Source of the DNA: JBCBJZ01 sp038522635
GTDB taxonomy: Bacteria > Pseudomonadota > Alphaproteobacteria > Rhizobiales > Hyphomicrobiaceae
Length of the DNA: 14,101 nucleotides
Direction of reading: 5' to 3'
NCBI GenBank assembly: GCA_038522635.1
Contig: JBCBJZ010000100.1
Span: forward strand, 1-14,101
Shown one piece after another: positions 7,244-13,988 of the stretch. The position numbers and the translations under genes are program-made. The stretch's first letter is position 1; each line of letters starts with the position of its first letter. The notes under the pieces were generated by a model. It was given only the letters and a program-made list of their open reading frames with translations, had not been told where the DNA came from and searched no databases.

Positions 7244-8203
7244 ATGCCTGAGCTGCCCGAAGTTGAAACCGTGCGACGCGGGCTTGCGCCGGTGATGGAG
7301 GGCGCGCGCATCGAGAAGCTCGAACAGCGCCGGCCCGATTTGCGCTTCCCGCTGCCTGAGCGGTTTCGCGAACGGGTTGAAGGCCGCCTTATCACGCGGC
7401 TTGCGCGTCGGGCGAAGTACCTTCTGGCTGAACTCGATGGGGGCGCGACGCTGCTGATGCATTTGGGCATGAGCGGCCGCTTCACGATCGAGCCCGGCGA
7501 ACGCGGGATCAATGGTGCCGCGTCCGCCCAAGCGATCAGGCCCGGCACCTTCACGCATGAAGCGGGCGCTTACGCCAAGCACGATCACGTGGTGTTCCAC
7601 ATGGGTGCTGCGCCCGATCTCCCGCCGCCGCCCCATCATTCTTCAGAACGAGAGCGGGCCGCCACGCGCATCATCTATAACGATGCCCGCCGCTTCGGCT
7701 TCATGGTGCTCATCGAGGCGGACGCGCTTGCAAGCCATCCCCTGCTCTCAGCGTTGGGGCCCGAACCGCTAAGCCATGAGATCAGCGTGGCCCACTTAAG
7801 CGCGCGCGCGATGGGCCGCCAAACCGACCTCAAGGCGTTCTTGCTTGACCAGCGCAACATCGCTGGCCTCGGCAACATCTATGTCTGTGAAGCGTTGTTT
7901 CGTGCAGGCTTAAGCCCCAACCGCCGCGCTGCCTGCCTAGCGACCCGCACGGGCGCCCCCACCCAACGCGCCGAGCGGCTGTTGCCCGCCATCCAGGCCA
8001 CCTTGCGCGATGCGATCGCGGCGGGTGGATCGACGTTGCGTGACTATCAGCATGCGGACGGCACGCTTGGCTATTTCCAGCACACCTTCGCGGTCTACGG
8101 GCGCGAGGGCGAGCCCTGCCGAACGACCGGTTGCAACACCGCGATCAGGCGGCGCACGCAGGCTGGCCGGTCGACGTTTTTCTGCCCCCGCTGCCAGCGC
8201 TGA
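7244..8203 (+). CDS. mutM: Formamidopyrimidine-DNA glycosylase (Fpg/MutM)
   Basis: Bifunctional glycosylase/AP lyase that removes 8-oxoguanine and ring-opened purines in base excision repair. After Met removal the N-terminal Pro (P2) is the Schiff-base nucleophile and E3 the acid; the start MPELPEVETVRRGL is canonical. Further expected residues: K58 (RRAKYLL), the MHLGMSGRF segment (72-80), the damage-probing RRF (R149, F151), GLGNIY (208-213) and the zinc finger C292, C297, C314, C317 with R309 in its loop. At 319 aa it is about 50 residues longer than E. coli Fpg (269). Most of the extra length, about 42 residues rich in Pro, His and Ala, lies between MHLGMSGRF and RRF (roughly 84-142), a region that commonly varies in length. 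GGAG at 7236-7239 lies only 4 nt before the ATG. Confidence 0.96.
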   Translation: MPELPEVETVRRGLAPVMEGARIEKLEQRRPDLRFPLPERFRERVEGRLITRLARRAKYLLAELDGGATLLMHLGMSGRFTIEPGERGINGAASAQAIRPGTFTHEAGAYAKHDHVVFHMGAAPDLPPPPHHSSERERAATRIIYNDARRFGFMVLIEADALASHPLLSALGPEPLSHEISVAHLSARAMGRQTDLKAFLLDQRNIAGLGNIYVCEALFRAGLSPNRRAACLATRTGAPTQRAERLLPAIQATLRDAIAAGGSTLRDYQHADGTLGYFQHTFAVYGREGEPCRTTGCNTAIRRRTQAGRSTFFCPRCQR

Positions 8204-8566
8204 AGTCGCGGTTTCGCGCGTTTCATCGCCATCATGAACCGGCGTCGCCAGCCTTGCCAGACGCCATGCGAACAGGCAGTCTGCGCGTGAGTTGATTTGT
8301 CAGACGGCCCGATTTGTCCCAAATTTCGACATGCGGACCACCCTGCCGCCTTGAATGATGCGCGCGTGCAGCACCGAGCGAAAGAACGAAACTCCAAACG
8401 CTTCGTCGCCTTGCAAGTCCAGACACCCGTTCGCCTGAAGCCCACTTGAGCGAGCCGACCCAACCCACGACCCAAACAACCGTGCCGCCGCTGGCGTTCC
8501 AGGCGACGGCTGGTTCCCTTCGTCGGCCAAGGCGTTGGCAAGGGCAAACCCAAACAGGAGCATCCC
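8204..8566. other. Gene-free 363-bp gap between mutM and the enoyl-CoA hydratase gene
   Basis: I see no credible gene or RNA here. It contains an 8-bp direct repeat, GATTTGTC, at 8294-8301 and 8311-8318 (start-to-start 17 bp), and a 6-bp inverted repeat, GGCGTC/GACGCC, at 8241-8265 with a 13-nt loop and no T-tract. A minus-strand reading frame at 8232-8468 fits in the gap but resembles nothing I know and has a composition expected by chance. The promoter of the downstream hydratase gene should lie here. In many alphaproteobacteria the corresponding gap is shorter. Confidence 0.4.
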
Positions 8567-9340
8567 ATGGCTTTTGAAACCATCATCGTCGAGACCCGCG
8601 GCCGGGTCGGCACGATCACCCTCAATCGCCCCGATGCGCTGAACGCGCTCAATTCCAAACTCATCGAAGAGCTGGGGCGGGCGATTGACGACTTCGAAGC
8701 CGACGACGACATCGGTTGCATGGTCCTGACCGGATCGGAGAAGGCGTTCGCAGCCGGCGCCGACATCAAGGAAATGCAAACCAAGACCTACATGGAGGCC
8801 TACAAGCAGGACTTCATCGGGACGTGGGATCGCGTGGCGCGCGCGCGCAAACCGATCATCGCGGCGGTGTCAGGTTATGCGCTTGGTGGTGGATGCGAAT
8901 TGGCGATGATGTGCGACTTCATCATCGCCGCCGACAACGCGCGCTTCGGGCAACCGGAGATCACCATCGGCGTGATGCCCGGCGCAGGGGGCACGCAGCG
9001 CCTGACCCGGTTCGTCGGCAAGGCGAAGGCCATGGATATGTGCCTGACCGGCCGCTTGATGGATGCAGCCGAAGCGGAGCGCGCGGGCCTGGTGTCACGT
9101 GTGGTCGAAGCGGACAATCTCATGCAGGAAGCGTTGAAATCGGCCGAAAAGATCGCGTCGTTCTCGCAGCCAGCCACCATGATGACCAAAGAGAGCGTCA
9201 ACCGCGCTTACGAAACCACGCTGGCGGAAGGCGTGCGGTTCGAACGCCGGGTCTTCCACGCGATGTTCGGCACCGATGATCAGCGCGAAGGCATGGCCGC
9301 TTTCGTTGAGAAGCGCAAACCCAACTTCAAGCACAAATAG
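8567..9340 (+). CDS. Enoyl-CoA hydratase (crotonase family)
   Basis: Hydrates trans-2-enoyl-CoA to 3-hydroxyacyl-CoA, the second step of fatty acid beta-oxidation. The 257 residues match the short-chain mitochondrial type. It shows LNRPDALNALN (19-29), FAAGADIKEM (61-70) and GYALGGGCELAMMCD (103-117) forming the oxyanion hole and CoA pocket. Both catalytic glutamates are present, E111 (GGGCE) and E131 (QPEITIGVMPGAGGTQRL), 20 residues apart as in rat crotonase E144/E164, which supports hydratase activity rather than another crotonase-fold reaction. AGGAG (8556-8560) lies 6 nt before the ATG. In alphaproteobacteria a hydratase of this type often sits between mutM and rpsT-dnaA; here no rpsT follows. 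The role in beta-oxidation is by family; exact chain-length preference is unknown. Confidence 0.93.
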   Translation: MAFETIIVETRGRVGTITLNRPDALNALNSKLIEELGRAIDDFEADDDIGCMVLTGSEKAFAAGADIKEMQTKTYMEAYKQDFIGTWDRVARARKPIIAAVSGYALGGGCELAMMCDFIIAADNARFGQPEITIGVMPGAGGTQRLTRFVGKAKAMDMCLTGRLMDAAEAERAGLVSRVVEADNLMQEALKSAEKIASFSQPATMMTKESVNRAYETTLAEGVRFERRVFHAMFGTDDQREGMAAFVEKRKPNFKHK

Positions 9341-9406
9341 CGGGAAGCCCGAAAGCGGGGGGGGGGCCGAACGCGGGAAGCCCGAAAGCGGGAGGCCCGA
9401 AGGCGG
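9341..9406. repeat. GC-rich tandem repeat with a run of ten G
   Basis: A 19-bp unit, CGGGAAGCCCGAAAGCGGG, occurs at 9341-9359 and again at 9374-9392, followed by a degenerate third copy, CGGGAGGCCCGAAGGCGG, at 9389-9406. Each copy can form a small hairpin (CCCG-AAAG-CGGG). Copies 1 and 2 are joined by G10 (9357-9366), prone to slippage in replication and sequencing. It begins directly after the hydratase stop, in the gap before a convergent gene, so it may help end transcription, but there is no T-tract. Confidence 0.7.
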
Positions 9407-9442
9407 AAGGCAAAGTGAGCCCTCAGCTTCGGCTGCTCCCTC

Positions 9443-9466
9443 GGCAACTGGCACTTGGCAACTGGC
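9443..9466. repeat. Short direct repeat
   Basis: GGCAACTGGC occurs at 9443-9452 and 9457-9466, separated by ACTT. Nearby, at 9424-9435, CAGC-TTCG-GCTG forms a UUCG-type tetraloop hairpin. Both are in the 183-bp gap between the convergent hydratase and membrane-protein genes. I see no gene in that gap. Confidence 0.5.
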
Positions 9467-9523
9467 GCAATCAGCCTAAGCGGTGGCGGCTTGCGTGCCC
9501 CGCATTCGTCCGACGCCCTGCGC

Positions 9524-10207
9524 TCAGGTCAACCGGGCCGGCAGGACCCGTCGGTTGGTGTAGACGGCGACGGCGCACATCAGGACGAGTGCGCTGCCGC
9601 CGATCAAGAAGATGATGTTCGCCGGCCAGTCGCCTTTGGTGGAGGCGAGCTTGCCGCTCATGATCAGGAACGCGAGCCCCGTTGCGGCCGCCAGCCCTTG
9701 CAAAACGGCGAGCGTCTCAGTGGCCTTCAAGATGCGCAGGCGCAGCGCTTGGGTTGAGCGCGTGATGGCCGTCGCCGACGCAAAGCAGATCGCACCGATC
9801 AACGCCATACCAGCGCCGTACTGCCAGCCGTGCTGCCAACTCACCGGCGTCAGCGTGTAGACGGCCAGCAACGCCACCGCCCCCCAACCGTAAAGCGTGC
9901 CCATGAGCCGCGCGTTGGCGACGGCCGCCTCACCCGCCAGCTCGAGCAAATCTTCGTTGCTGGCTGTATCGAGCGCGGGCGCGTGCCGCACGGCGCCGTT
10001 GAGCTTGTTGGCCACGATCACGATGAAGAGCGCGAACGCGAACGCGCCGGCGAAGCTGATGGCCGTGATATCGCGCGTGATGCCCGCGACGATCAGCATC
10101 GCGGACAGCAAAATCGCCATCAAGAACCAAGGCGCATAGTCAAGCAGGGCCGTGGTGTTGGCGTTGCGACGGAACGTGGAGCGTGGGGGCGTTGCGCTCT
10201 GGCTCAT
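9524..10207 (-). CDS. Unknown six-helix membrane protein (copy A of a paralogous pair)
   Basis: I do not recognise the family. The 227 residues contain about six hydrophobic helices (roughly 25-43, 49-66, 102-120, 131-149, 166-184, 196-216), so it is an inner-membrane protein. A polar stretch rich in Glu and Asp (about 80-98) separates helices 2 and 3. It shares with the next gene upstream (10358-10951) the spaced pattern NARxMG (98), WGA (108), W124, W128, WxAN (194) and a C-terminal RR (219), consistent with gene duplication. The ATG at 10207 is preferred because an in-frame GTG at 10255 has no ribosome-binding site; the one for this ATG (AGG close by) is itself weak. It is 150 bp downstream of its paralogue, on the same strand. 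Confidence 0.8.
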   Translation of the reverse strand: MSQSATPPRSTFRRNANTTALLDYAPWFLMAILLSAMLIVAGITRDITAISFAGAFAFALFIVIVANKLNGAVRHAPALDTASNEDLLELAGEAAVANARLMGTLYGWGAVALLAVYTLTPVSWQHGWQYGAGMALIGAICFASATAITRSTQALRLRILKATETLAVLQGLAAATGLAFLIMSGKLASTKGDWPANIIFLIGGSALVLMCAVAVYTNRRVLPARLT

Positions 10208-10357
10208 GCGACCTGTCTGACGGCTACGGCCGCAAGGGCCGAGGTACTTCAACACGATGACGGCACCAGCGCGCCACCGCGGTCATCTTTAGGGGAAGCC
10301 GGCGTTAGGCTTGCGCGACAATGGCGATGGTGTTGTACACGCGCTGACCGCTGCAGC

Positions 10358-10951
10358 CTAGCTGCCACGGGCGCGACGGCTTGCCTGTATCCCAAGCCAA
10401 CTGATGACGGCAAGCGCCAAAGCGCCGAAAAAGAAAACGTTGTTCGCGGCCCAATCGGTGAAGCGCGGGTTCAAGAAGCGCCACATTTTGCCGTCGATCA
10501 GCAGGCCGAGCATCGTGATGATCATGCCGACCAACTGCGCCACACTCAGATACCATGCGATGTCGAGCAACGAGCGGTCAGCTTTGCCTTGCTCGGCGTC
10601 CTTGGAGAGCAGCGCGCTGAAGAACAGGCACAGGCCGGCTGCCACCATGAAGGCGATGAAAAAGCCCAGCCACTCGTTCCACTTGAGGATCAGCGCGTAG
10701 GTGATGAACAGCACCAGTGCGCCCCAGGTCCAAACGAGGCCCATGTAGCGGGCATTGAGGCTCGCCATCGCACTTTCGTTGGCTTGCGTGGCAATGGCGT
10801 CCTTGTTTTCGCGTGAAGCGAGCAGCGCCATGAAGATCGCCATCACAGCCGCAATCGCCATGTGGATGTAGTGCATGTTCGCTGCGGCGGTGATAACGAG
10901 CGCCGCCGTGCTGCCGGCAATCGCCAACATCCAAATGACCATCTGTGCCAT
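10358..10951 (-). CDS. Unknown six-helix membrane protein (copy B of a paralogous pair)
   Basis: Family not recognised. The 197 residues have about six hydrophobic helices (3-23, 28-45, 72-89, 95-115, 132-152, 170-189). Pattern shared with copy A: NARYMG (66-71), WGA (76-78), W91, W94, WAAN (167-170) and C-terminal RR (192-193), with similar spacing (101 versus 96 residues from NAR to WxAN). The loop before NARYMG is polar (ENKDAIATQANESAM). ATG at 10951 is chosen over GTG at 10978 because a purine run (GGGGGGCG) lies just upstream and the alternative has none. It has no cofactor motif and no recognisable transporter signature. It is divergent from the di-haem peroxidase gene across a 277-bp gap. 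Confidence 0.8.
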   Translation of the reverse strand: MAQMVIWMLAIAGSTAALVITAAANMHYIHMAIAAVMAIFMALLASRENKDAIATQANESAMASLNARYMGLVWTWGALVLFITYALILKWNEWLGFFIAFMVAAGLCLFFSALLSKDAEQGKADRSLLDIAWYLSVAQLVGMIITMLGLLIDGKMWRFLNPRFTDWAANNVFFFGALALAVISWLGIQASRRARGS

Positions 10952-11177
10952 GAATTCGCCCCCCAACCGGTGCCGCACGCGTTAACCAAAGCGCGCAGAC
11001 CGCGTCTCTTCTAGCCGAGGCAGCTTCCCTTGCAAGCCTGAAACAACGGTTAGGCGCGTGTCGTTTCTGTTGAAAAAGCCCGCTTGCACGGGGATGGTCG
11101 TGCCGTTGCGTGGTGCCGATCGGCTTTGGCACAGCTCGTGCGCTGCCTGCGATGCGTTGTCTCGACCAAAAGTGATC

Positions 11178-11200
11178 GCGCCTTTGGTTACCTGAGGCGC
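11178..11200. promoter_or_regulatory. 23-bp dyad upstream of the di-haem peroxidase gene
   Basis: A dyad centred on 11189: GCGCCT-N2-GGT-N-ACC-N2-AGGCGC, with 9 of 11 base pairs matching, ends 28 nt before the ATG at 11229. The position and symmetry suit an operator for a dimeric regulator, or a hairpin in the 5' leader. It does not match FNR/Anr (TTGAT-N4-ATCAA). The regulator is unknown. Confidence 0.4.
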
Positions 11201-11228
11201 AATGATCCAGCACCATCGATGACTTGCC

Positions 11229-12338
11229 ATGACCGATGCCCGTTCTCACTTGCCCCCTCGCCGCAGCGGCCCGCCCTTGGGGCGGCTCTTGGCGAAGGCT
11301 CGTGCGTTCGCTTTTGTTGTGCACGTTTCGGGCGTCCTCGTTCTGGTGGCCATGGCCTGGCCGGCGCCAACGGGTGCGCAGCAGCCCGACGATGCGAACG
11401 CGGGCGCTCTGAGCGACATCAGCCTGTTGCGCCGCATTTGGGCGCCGATTTTCGCACGCCCCCCCGCCACGCAGCCAAGGACGATCGCCGCCGCCCTGCG
11501 CAAGGACGAAGCAGCCGCCGCCCGCGTGCTGTTGGGCCGGGCCTTGTTCAGCGATTCACGCCTCTCGGGCGATGGCAAGCGCGCCTGCACCACCTGCCAC
11601 CAACCGAGCCGCGTTTTCACCGATGGCCTGGCCGTGGCCCGCGGCATCCACGCGCCCCTGAAGCGCAACACGCCAAGCGTGCTCAATCTGGGGTGGTCGA
11701 AGCACTTCTACTGGGATGGACGCATGGCGACGCTGGCCGCCCAGGCACGCGCACCGATCGAACACCCCAACGAGATGGCGGGCCGCTTTCCCACGATCAT
11801 CGCGCGGTTGCGGCAAGATGCGACCATGCGTCAACGCTTCGCCGCCGCCTTCTCGACGCCACCTTCGATCTCACAGGCCAACATCCTTACAGCCCTAGAA
11901 GCCTTTCAGGCGACGCTGGTGACGCCCGACACACGCTTTGAAGCCTGGATGGCTGGCGCCGATGCCGCGCTGAACGCCCAAGAACAAACCGGCTTTCGCC
12001 TGTTCGTGGGTAAGGCTGGATGCGTTGCCTGTCACGTTGGCTGGCGGTTCACCGACGACAGATTCCGTGACATCGGGGTCAGCGGCGATGATCCGGGGCG
12101 CGGCGCGGTCCCCGGCGGCACACCGGGCCTAGCCGCCTTCAAGACCCCGGGCTTGCGCCGCATCGCACAGACCGCACCCTACATGCATAACGGCAGTCTC
12201 GCCGACCTGGCGGCCGTCATCGACCATTACGCGGGTGGCTTTGCCCGCCGACGCACGCTTGATCCTCAACTGCTGCGCTCGCTCACGCTCAGCCCGGCGG
12301 AAAAGCGGGCCTTGATCGCCTTCCTGAAGGCGCTTTAA
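11229..12338 (+). CDS. Di-haem cytochrome c peroxidase / MauG-family protein
   Basis: A periplasmic protein with two covalently bound c-type haems that reduces H2O2 or, in MauG-like members, oxidises a partner protein. Of its 369 residues, 1-25 are basic, 26-45 hydrophobic and a likely signal-peptidase site follows A50 (PTGA|QQ), so export is expected. The N-terminal haem site is CTTCH (120-124) and the C-terminal one CVACH (265-269). Family landmarks are LLGRALFSDSRLS (101-113), FYWDGRMATLAAQA (160-173, W162 as the possible inter-haem Trp), FKTPGLRRIAQTAPYMHNGSL (304-324) and HYAGG (333-337). M319 and H320 near the second haem may take part in axial ligation or catalysis, but I cannot assign them. 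The ribosome-binding site at 11229 is weak. It is unaccompanied by methylamine dehydrogenase genes, so a general peroxidase is more likely than MauG. Confidence 0.88.
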   Translation: MTDARSHLPPRRSGPPLGRLLAKARAFAFVVHVSGVLVLVAMAWPAPTGAQQPDDANAGALSDISLLRRIWAPIFARPPATQPRTIAAALRKDEAAAARVLLGRALFSDSRLSGDGKRACTTCHQPSRVFTDGLAVARGIHAPLKRNTPSVLNLGWSKHFYWDGRMATLAAQARAPIEHPNEMAGRFPTIIARLRQDATMRQRFAAAFSTPPSISQANILTALEAFQATLVTPDTRFEAWMAGADAALNAQEQTGFRLFVGKAGCVACHVGWRFTDDRFRDIGVSGDDPGRGAVPGGTPGLAAFKTPGLRRIAQTAPYMHNGSLADLAAVIDHYAGGFARRRTLDPQLLRSLTLSPAEKRALIAFLKAL

Positions 12339-12380
12339 GGCCGCCGCTCGACCACCGCCGCACCACATCCGGGCCCCTCT

Positions 12381-12406
12381 TGTCTGTAGGGTTTACCTGC
12401 CAGACA
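12381..12406. other. Hairpin after the peroxidase gene
   Basis: TGTCTG (12381-12386) pairs with CAGACA (12401-12406). Inside it, TAGG pairs with CCTG (one G-T wobble and one bulged C) around a 5-nt loop, GTTTA. It starts 43 nt after the peroxidase stop. No T-tract follows, so it is a possible transcript end or RNA-stabilising structure rather than a clear intrinsic terminator. Confidence 0.35.
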
Positions 12407-12419
12407 TGCCCGTCACGCT

Positions 12420-12428
12420 TGTGGATAA
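12420..12428 (-). promoter_or_regulatory. Perfect DnaA-box match (TTATCCACA)
   Basis: TGTGGATAA on the plus strand is the exact complement of the high-affinity E. coli DnaA box TTATCCACA. I saw only one copy in this gap, so it is not by itself an origin. It could bind DnaA for titration or regulation, or be chance. Confidence 0.4.
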
Positions 12429-12661
12429 CGCCACGCAGCCGCGGTTTAGCCCTATGCTGTGGCCATCAGCACCCATGCATGGCAAAAGCCGTCGTGGTGG
12501 ACCGGTGCCAGATTGGCAGCGGCGCCCTTGGCGGTTACCAGACCAACGTGGGCGCATGTGATTTTAAGCGAACGTGCCGCGCAATCGGCTCGTAGGGAGC
12601 GCACCGAACGATGCGCGCCGTGGACGATCAGCAAAGCAAGGCACGGCAGGCGGTGAGGTTG

Positions 12662-13081
12662 ATGAAACGCAGCGCGGTGGTTTTGGCGTTGGCTGGTACG
12701 AGCCTGCTCGGTGCATGCGGCTCCAGCAGCAAAATGACCCTGCAAAGCGTCATGGTGAAGCCTGACAAGCCGAGCGAAGTTACACTTTCCACGCAGCAGG
12801 TGACCATCCTGCGCGATGCGGTCGGCGCGCTGGCCGGGACCGGCGAGAAGGCGGCCTACGACTACGTCGCTGTTGCCACCGCCAGCGGGCAAACCCACGT
12901 GTGCGGCACCGTCACACCCGATGCCGCCTCGCGATTGGCGCAGGCGGGCCGGCGCGCGATCCCCTTTTATCTGGAATTGCGCATGGTCGATGGGGCGCCG
13001 GCACCGCACCGCGGCCAGGTCGGCTTGACGACGTCCAACGCGGCCAAAATCAAATTCGTTTGCCAGCGCCAGGGCTTATAG
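12662..13081 (+). CDS. Small lipoprotein of unknown function (139 aa)
   Basis: Starts MKRSAVVLALAG and has a lipobox, LLGAC (15-19), with C19 the expected lipidated residue, so it should be exported and anchored in a membrane. S20-S23 follow, with no Asp at +2, consistent with outer-membrane sorting in classical rules. The mature part has two cysteines, C81 (THVCGTV) and C134 (KFVCQRQ), likely to form a disulfide, and PFYLELRMVDG (101-111), a beta-rich pattern. GTGAGG (12653-12658) precedes the ATG at 12662 closely. An upstream ATG at 12611 is less likely because it buries the signal peptide. I do not recognise a named family. It is 61 nt upstream of the SDR gene and may be co-transcribed with it. 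Confidence 0.8.
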   Translation: MKRSAVVLALAGTSLLGACGSSSKMTLQSVMVKPDKPSEVTLSTQQVTILRDAVGALAGTGEKAAYDYVAVATASGQTHVCGTVTPDAASRLAQAGRRAIPFYLELRMVDGAPAPHRGQVGLTTSNAAKIKFVCQRQGL

Positions 13082-13142
13082 GCGGGCGGGGGCGAAACGG
13101 GAGCAGCGCCGCGAAGACCTCTAAGACCCACAAAGGTTAGCG

Positions 13143-13904
13143 ATGACGGAGCTGGCGAGCGCGAACGATCAAGACCTTCAAGACGCTCACGTTGTGGTTG
13201 TGGGCGGCGGCAGTGGCATTGGCCGGGCGACGGCGGCCCTTGCTATTGCCCAGGGCGCCCGCGTCACGTTGGCGAGCCGGAACCGGGCCAAACTGGAAGC
13301 GGCGGCGCAAGAGATGGACGGCGATGTCGCCGCTGCACCCGTCGATATGACCGATGCGGTGGCGACGGAAGCCTGGGCGCGCACGCTTGGCCCGATCGAC
13401 CACCTCGTGATCTCAGCTTCGAGCGCCACGCATGGTCCGTTCGCCACCGCGCCGCTTGAACCTTTGCGCGCGATGTTCGATGCGAAATTCTTCGGCCCCT
13501 ACACCGTCGCCCGCGCCGCGCTGCCCTCTTTGCGCGAAGGCGGCTCGATCACGTTCTTCTCCGGCGTTCTGTCGCGGCGTCCGGGTGAAAATTGTGCCGG
13601 GCTCGGCGCGGTCAACGGCGCGGTGGAGGCGCTGACCCGCGCGCTTGCGCTGGAACTCGGCCCCCGCGTGCGGGTCAACTGCATGTCGCCCGGCATGACG
13701 CGCTCCGACGCCTATGCCCATGTTGATGAGACGGCGCGCGAAGCGATGTACGCCTCCACCGGCGCTTCATTGCCGCTGGGGCGGGTGGGGGAGACCGATG
13801 AAGTTGCGCGCGCCACGCTGTTCTTGATGATGAACACGTTTACGACCGGCGTGGTTCTGGATGTGGATGGCGGGCATATGATCCGCCAGTACGCCACCCG
13901 TTAA
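13143..13904 (+). CDS. SDR-fold protein with an atypical active site
   Basis: A short-chain dehydrogenase/reductase fold of the usual length (253 aa), cytoplasmic. The dinucleotide motif GGGSGIG (21-27) is intact, R46 after the second strand (ASRN) suggests NADP(H), and D68 fits the adenine-binding position. The late SDR motif RVNCMSPGMTRS (177-188) and GxxLDVDGGH (236-245) are present. The catalytic Ser is present (S140, FFSG), but the YxxxK pair is absent: by alignment Tyr is L154 and Lys is N158 in GLGAVNGAVEALTRA, and the Asn of the tetrad is K115. It therefore probably does not act as a standard alcohol/ketone oxidoreductase, and a binding, regulatory or altered catalytic role is possible. 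AAAGG (13132-13136) lies 6 nt before the ATG. Confidence 0.87.
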   Translation: MTELASANDQDLQDAHVVVVGGGSGIGRATAALAIAQGARVTLASRNRAKLEAAAQEMDGDVAAAPVDMTDAVATEAWARTLGPIDHLVISASSATHGPFATAPLEPLRAMFDAKFFGPYTVARAALPSLREGGSITFFSGVLSRRPGENCAGLGAVNGAVEALTRALALELGPRVRVNCMSPGMTRSDAYAHVDETAREAMYASTGASLPLGRVGETDEVARATLFLMMNTFTTGVVLDVDGGHMIRQYATR

Positions 13905-13941
13905 TGCCAATTGCCACACCGCCCTGGCCCGTGACGACGGC

Positions 13942-13980
13942 GACGCCGCTCTGCCCCGCGACGTCAACGGCGGCGGCGTC
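13942..13980. other. Inverted repeat after the SDR gene
   Basis: GACGCCGC (13942-13949) pairs perfectly with GCGGCGTC (13973-13980) around a 23-nt loop, 37 nt after the SDR stop. There is no T-tract, so it could be a transcript-end structure but is not a clear terminator. Confidence 0.3.
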
Positions 13981-13988
13981 AGAGCTAC

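Larger units (their letters stand above)
12339..12661. other. Gene-free 323-bp gap holding a hairpin and a DnaA box
   Basis: No convincing gene or RNA seen. It contains the hairpin at 12381-12406 and the DnaA-box match at 12420-12428 (listed separately), plus a short palindrome TGCCA-GAT-TGGCA at 12506-12518. A longer start for the downstream lipoprotein (12611) would fall in it, but its 17 extra residues would put the signal peptide out of place. Confidence 0.45.

Noticed and set aside
7097..7639. Upstream extension of the ubiE frame to 455 aa
   Set aside because: It runs antisense through mutM, has no family similarity, and a strong ribosome-binding site sets the start at 7096.
8294..8318. 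Direct repeat GATTTGTC as an operator
   Set aside because: Only 8 bp, no symmetry, and the same 10-mer GATTTGTCCC also occurs at 241, unrelated in context.
8232..8468. 78-aa minus-strand frame in the mutM-hydratase gap
   Set aside because: No ribosome-binding site, no recognisable motif, chance-like composition.
11127..11141. Possible sigma-54 promoter (TGGCAC-N5-GTGC) before the peroxidase gene
   Set aside because: The -12 element should be TTGC; one mismatch in a short motif is expected by chance and no enhancer-binding protein gene is nearby.
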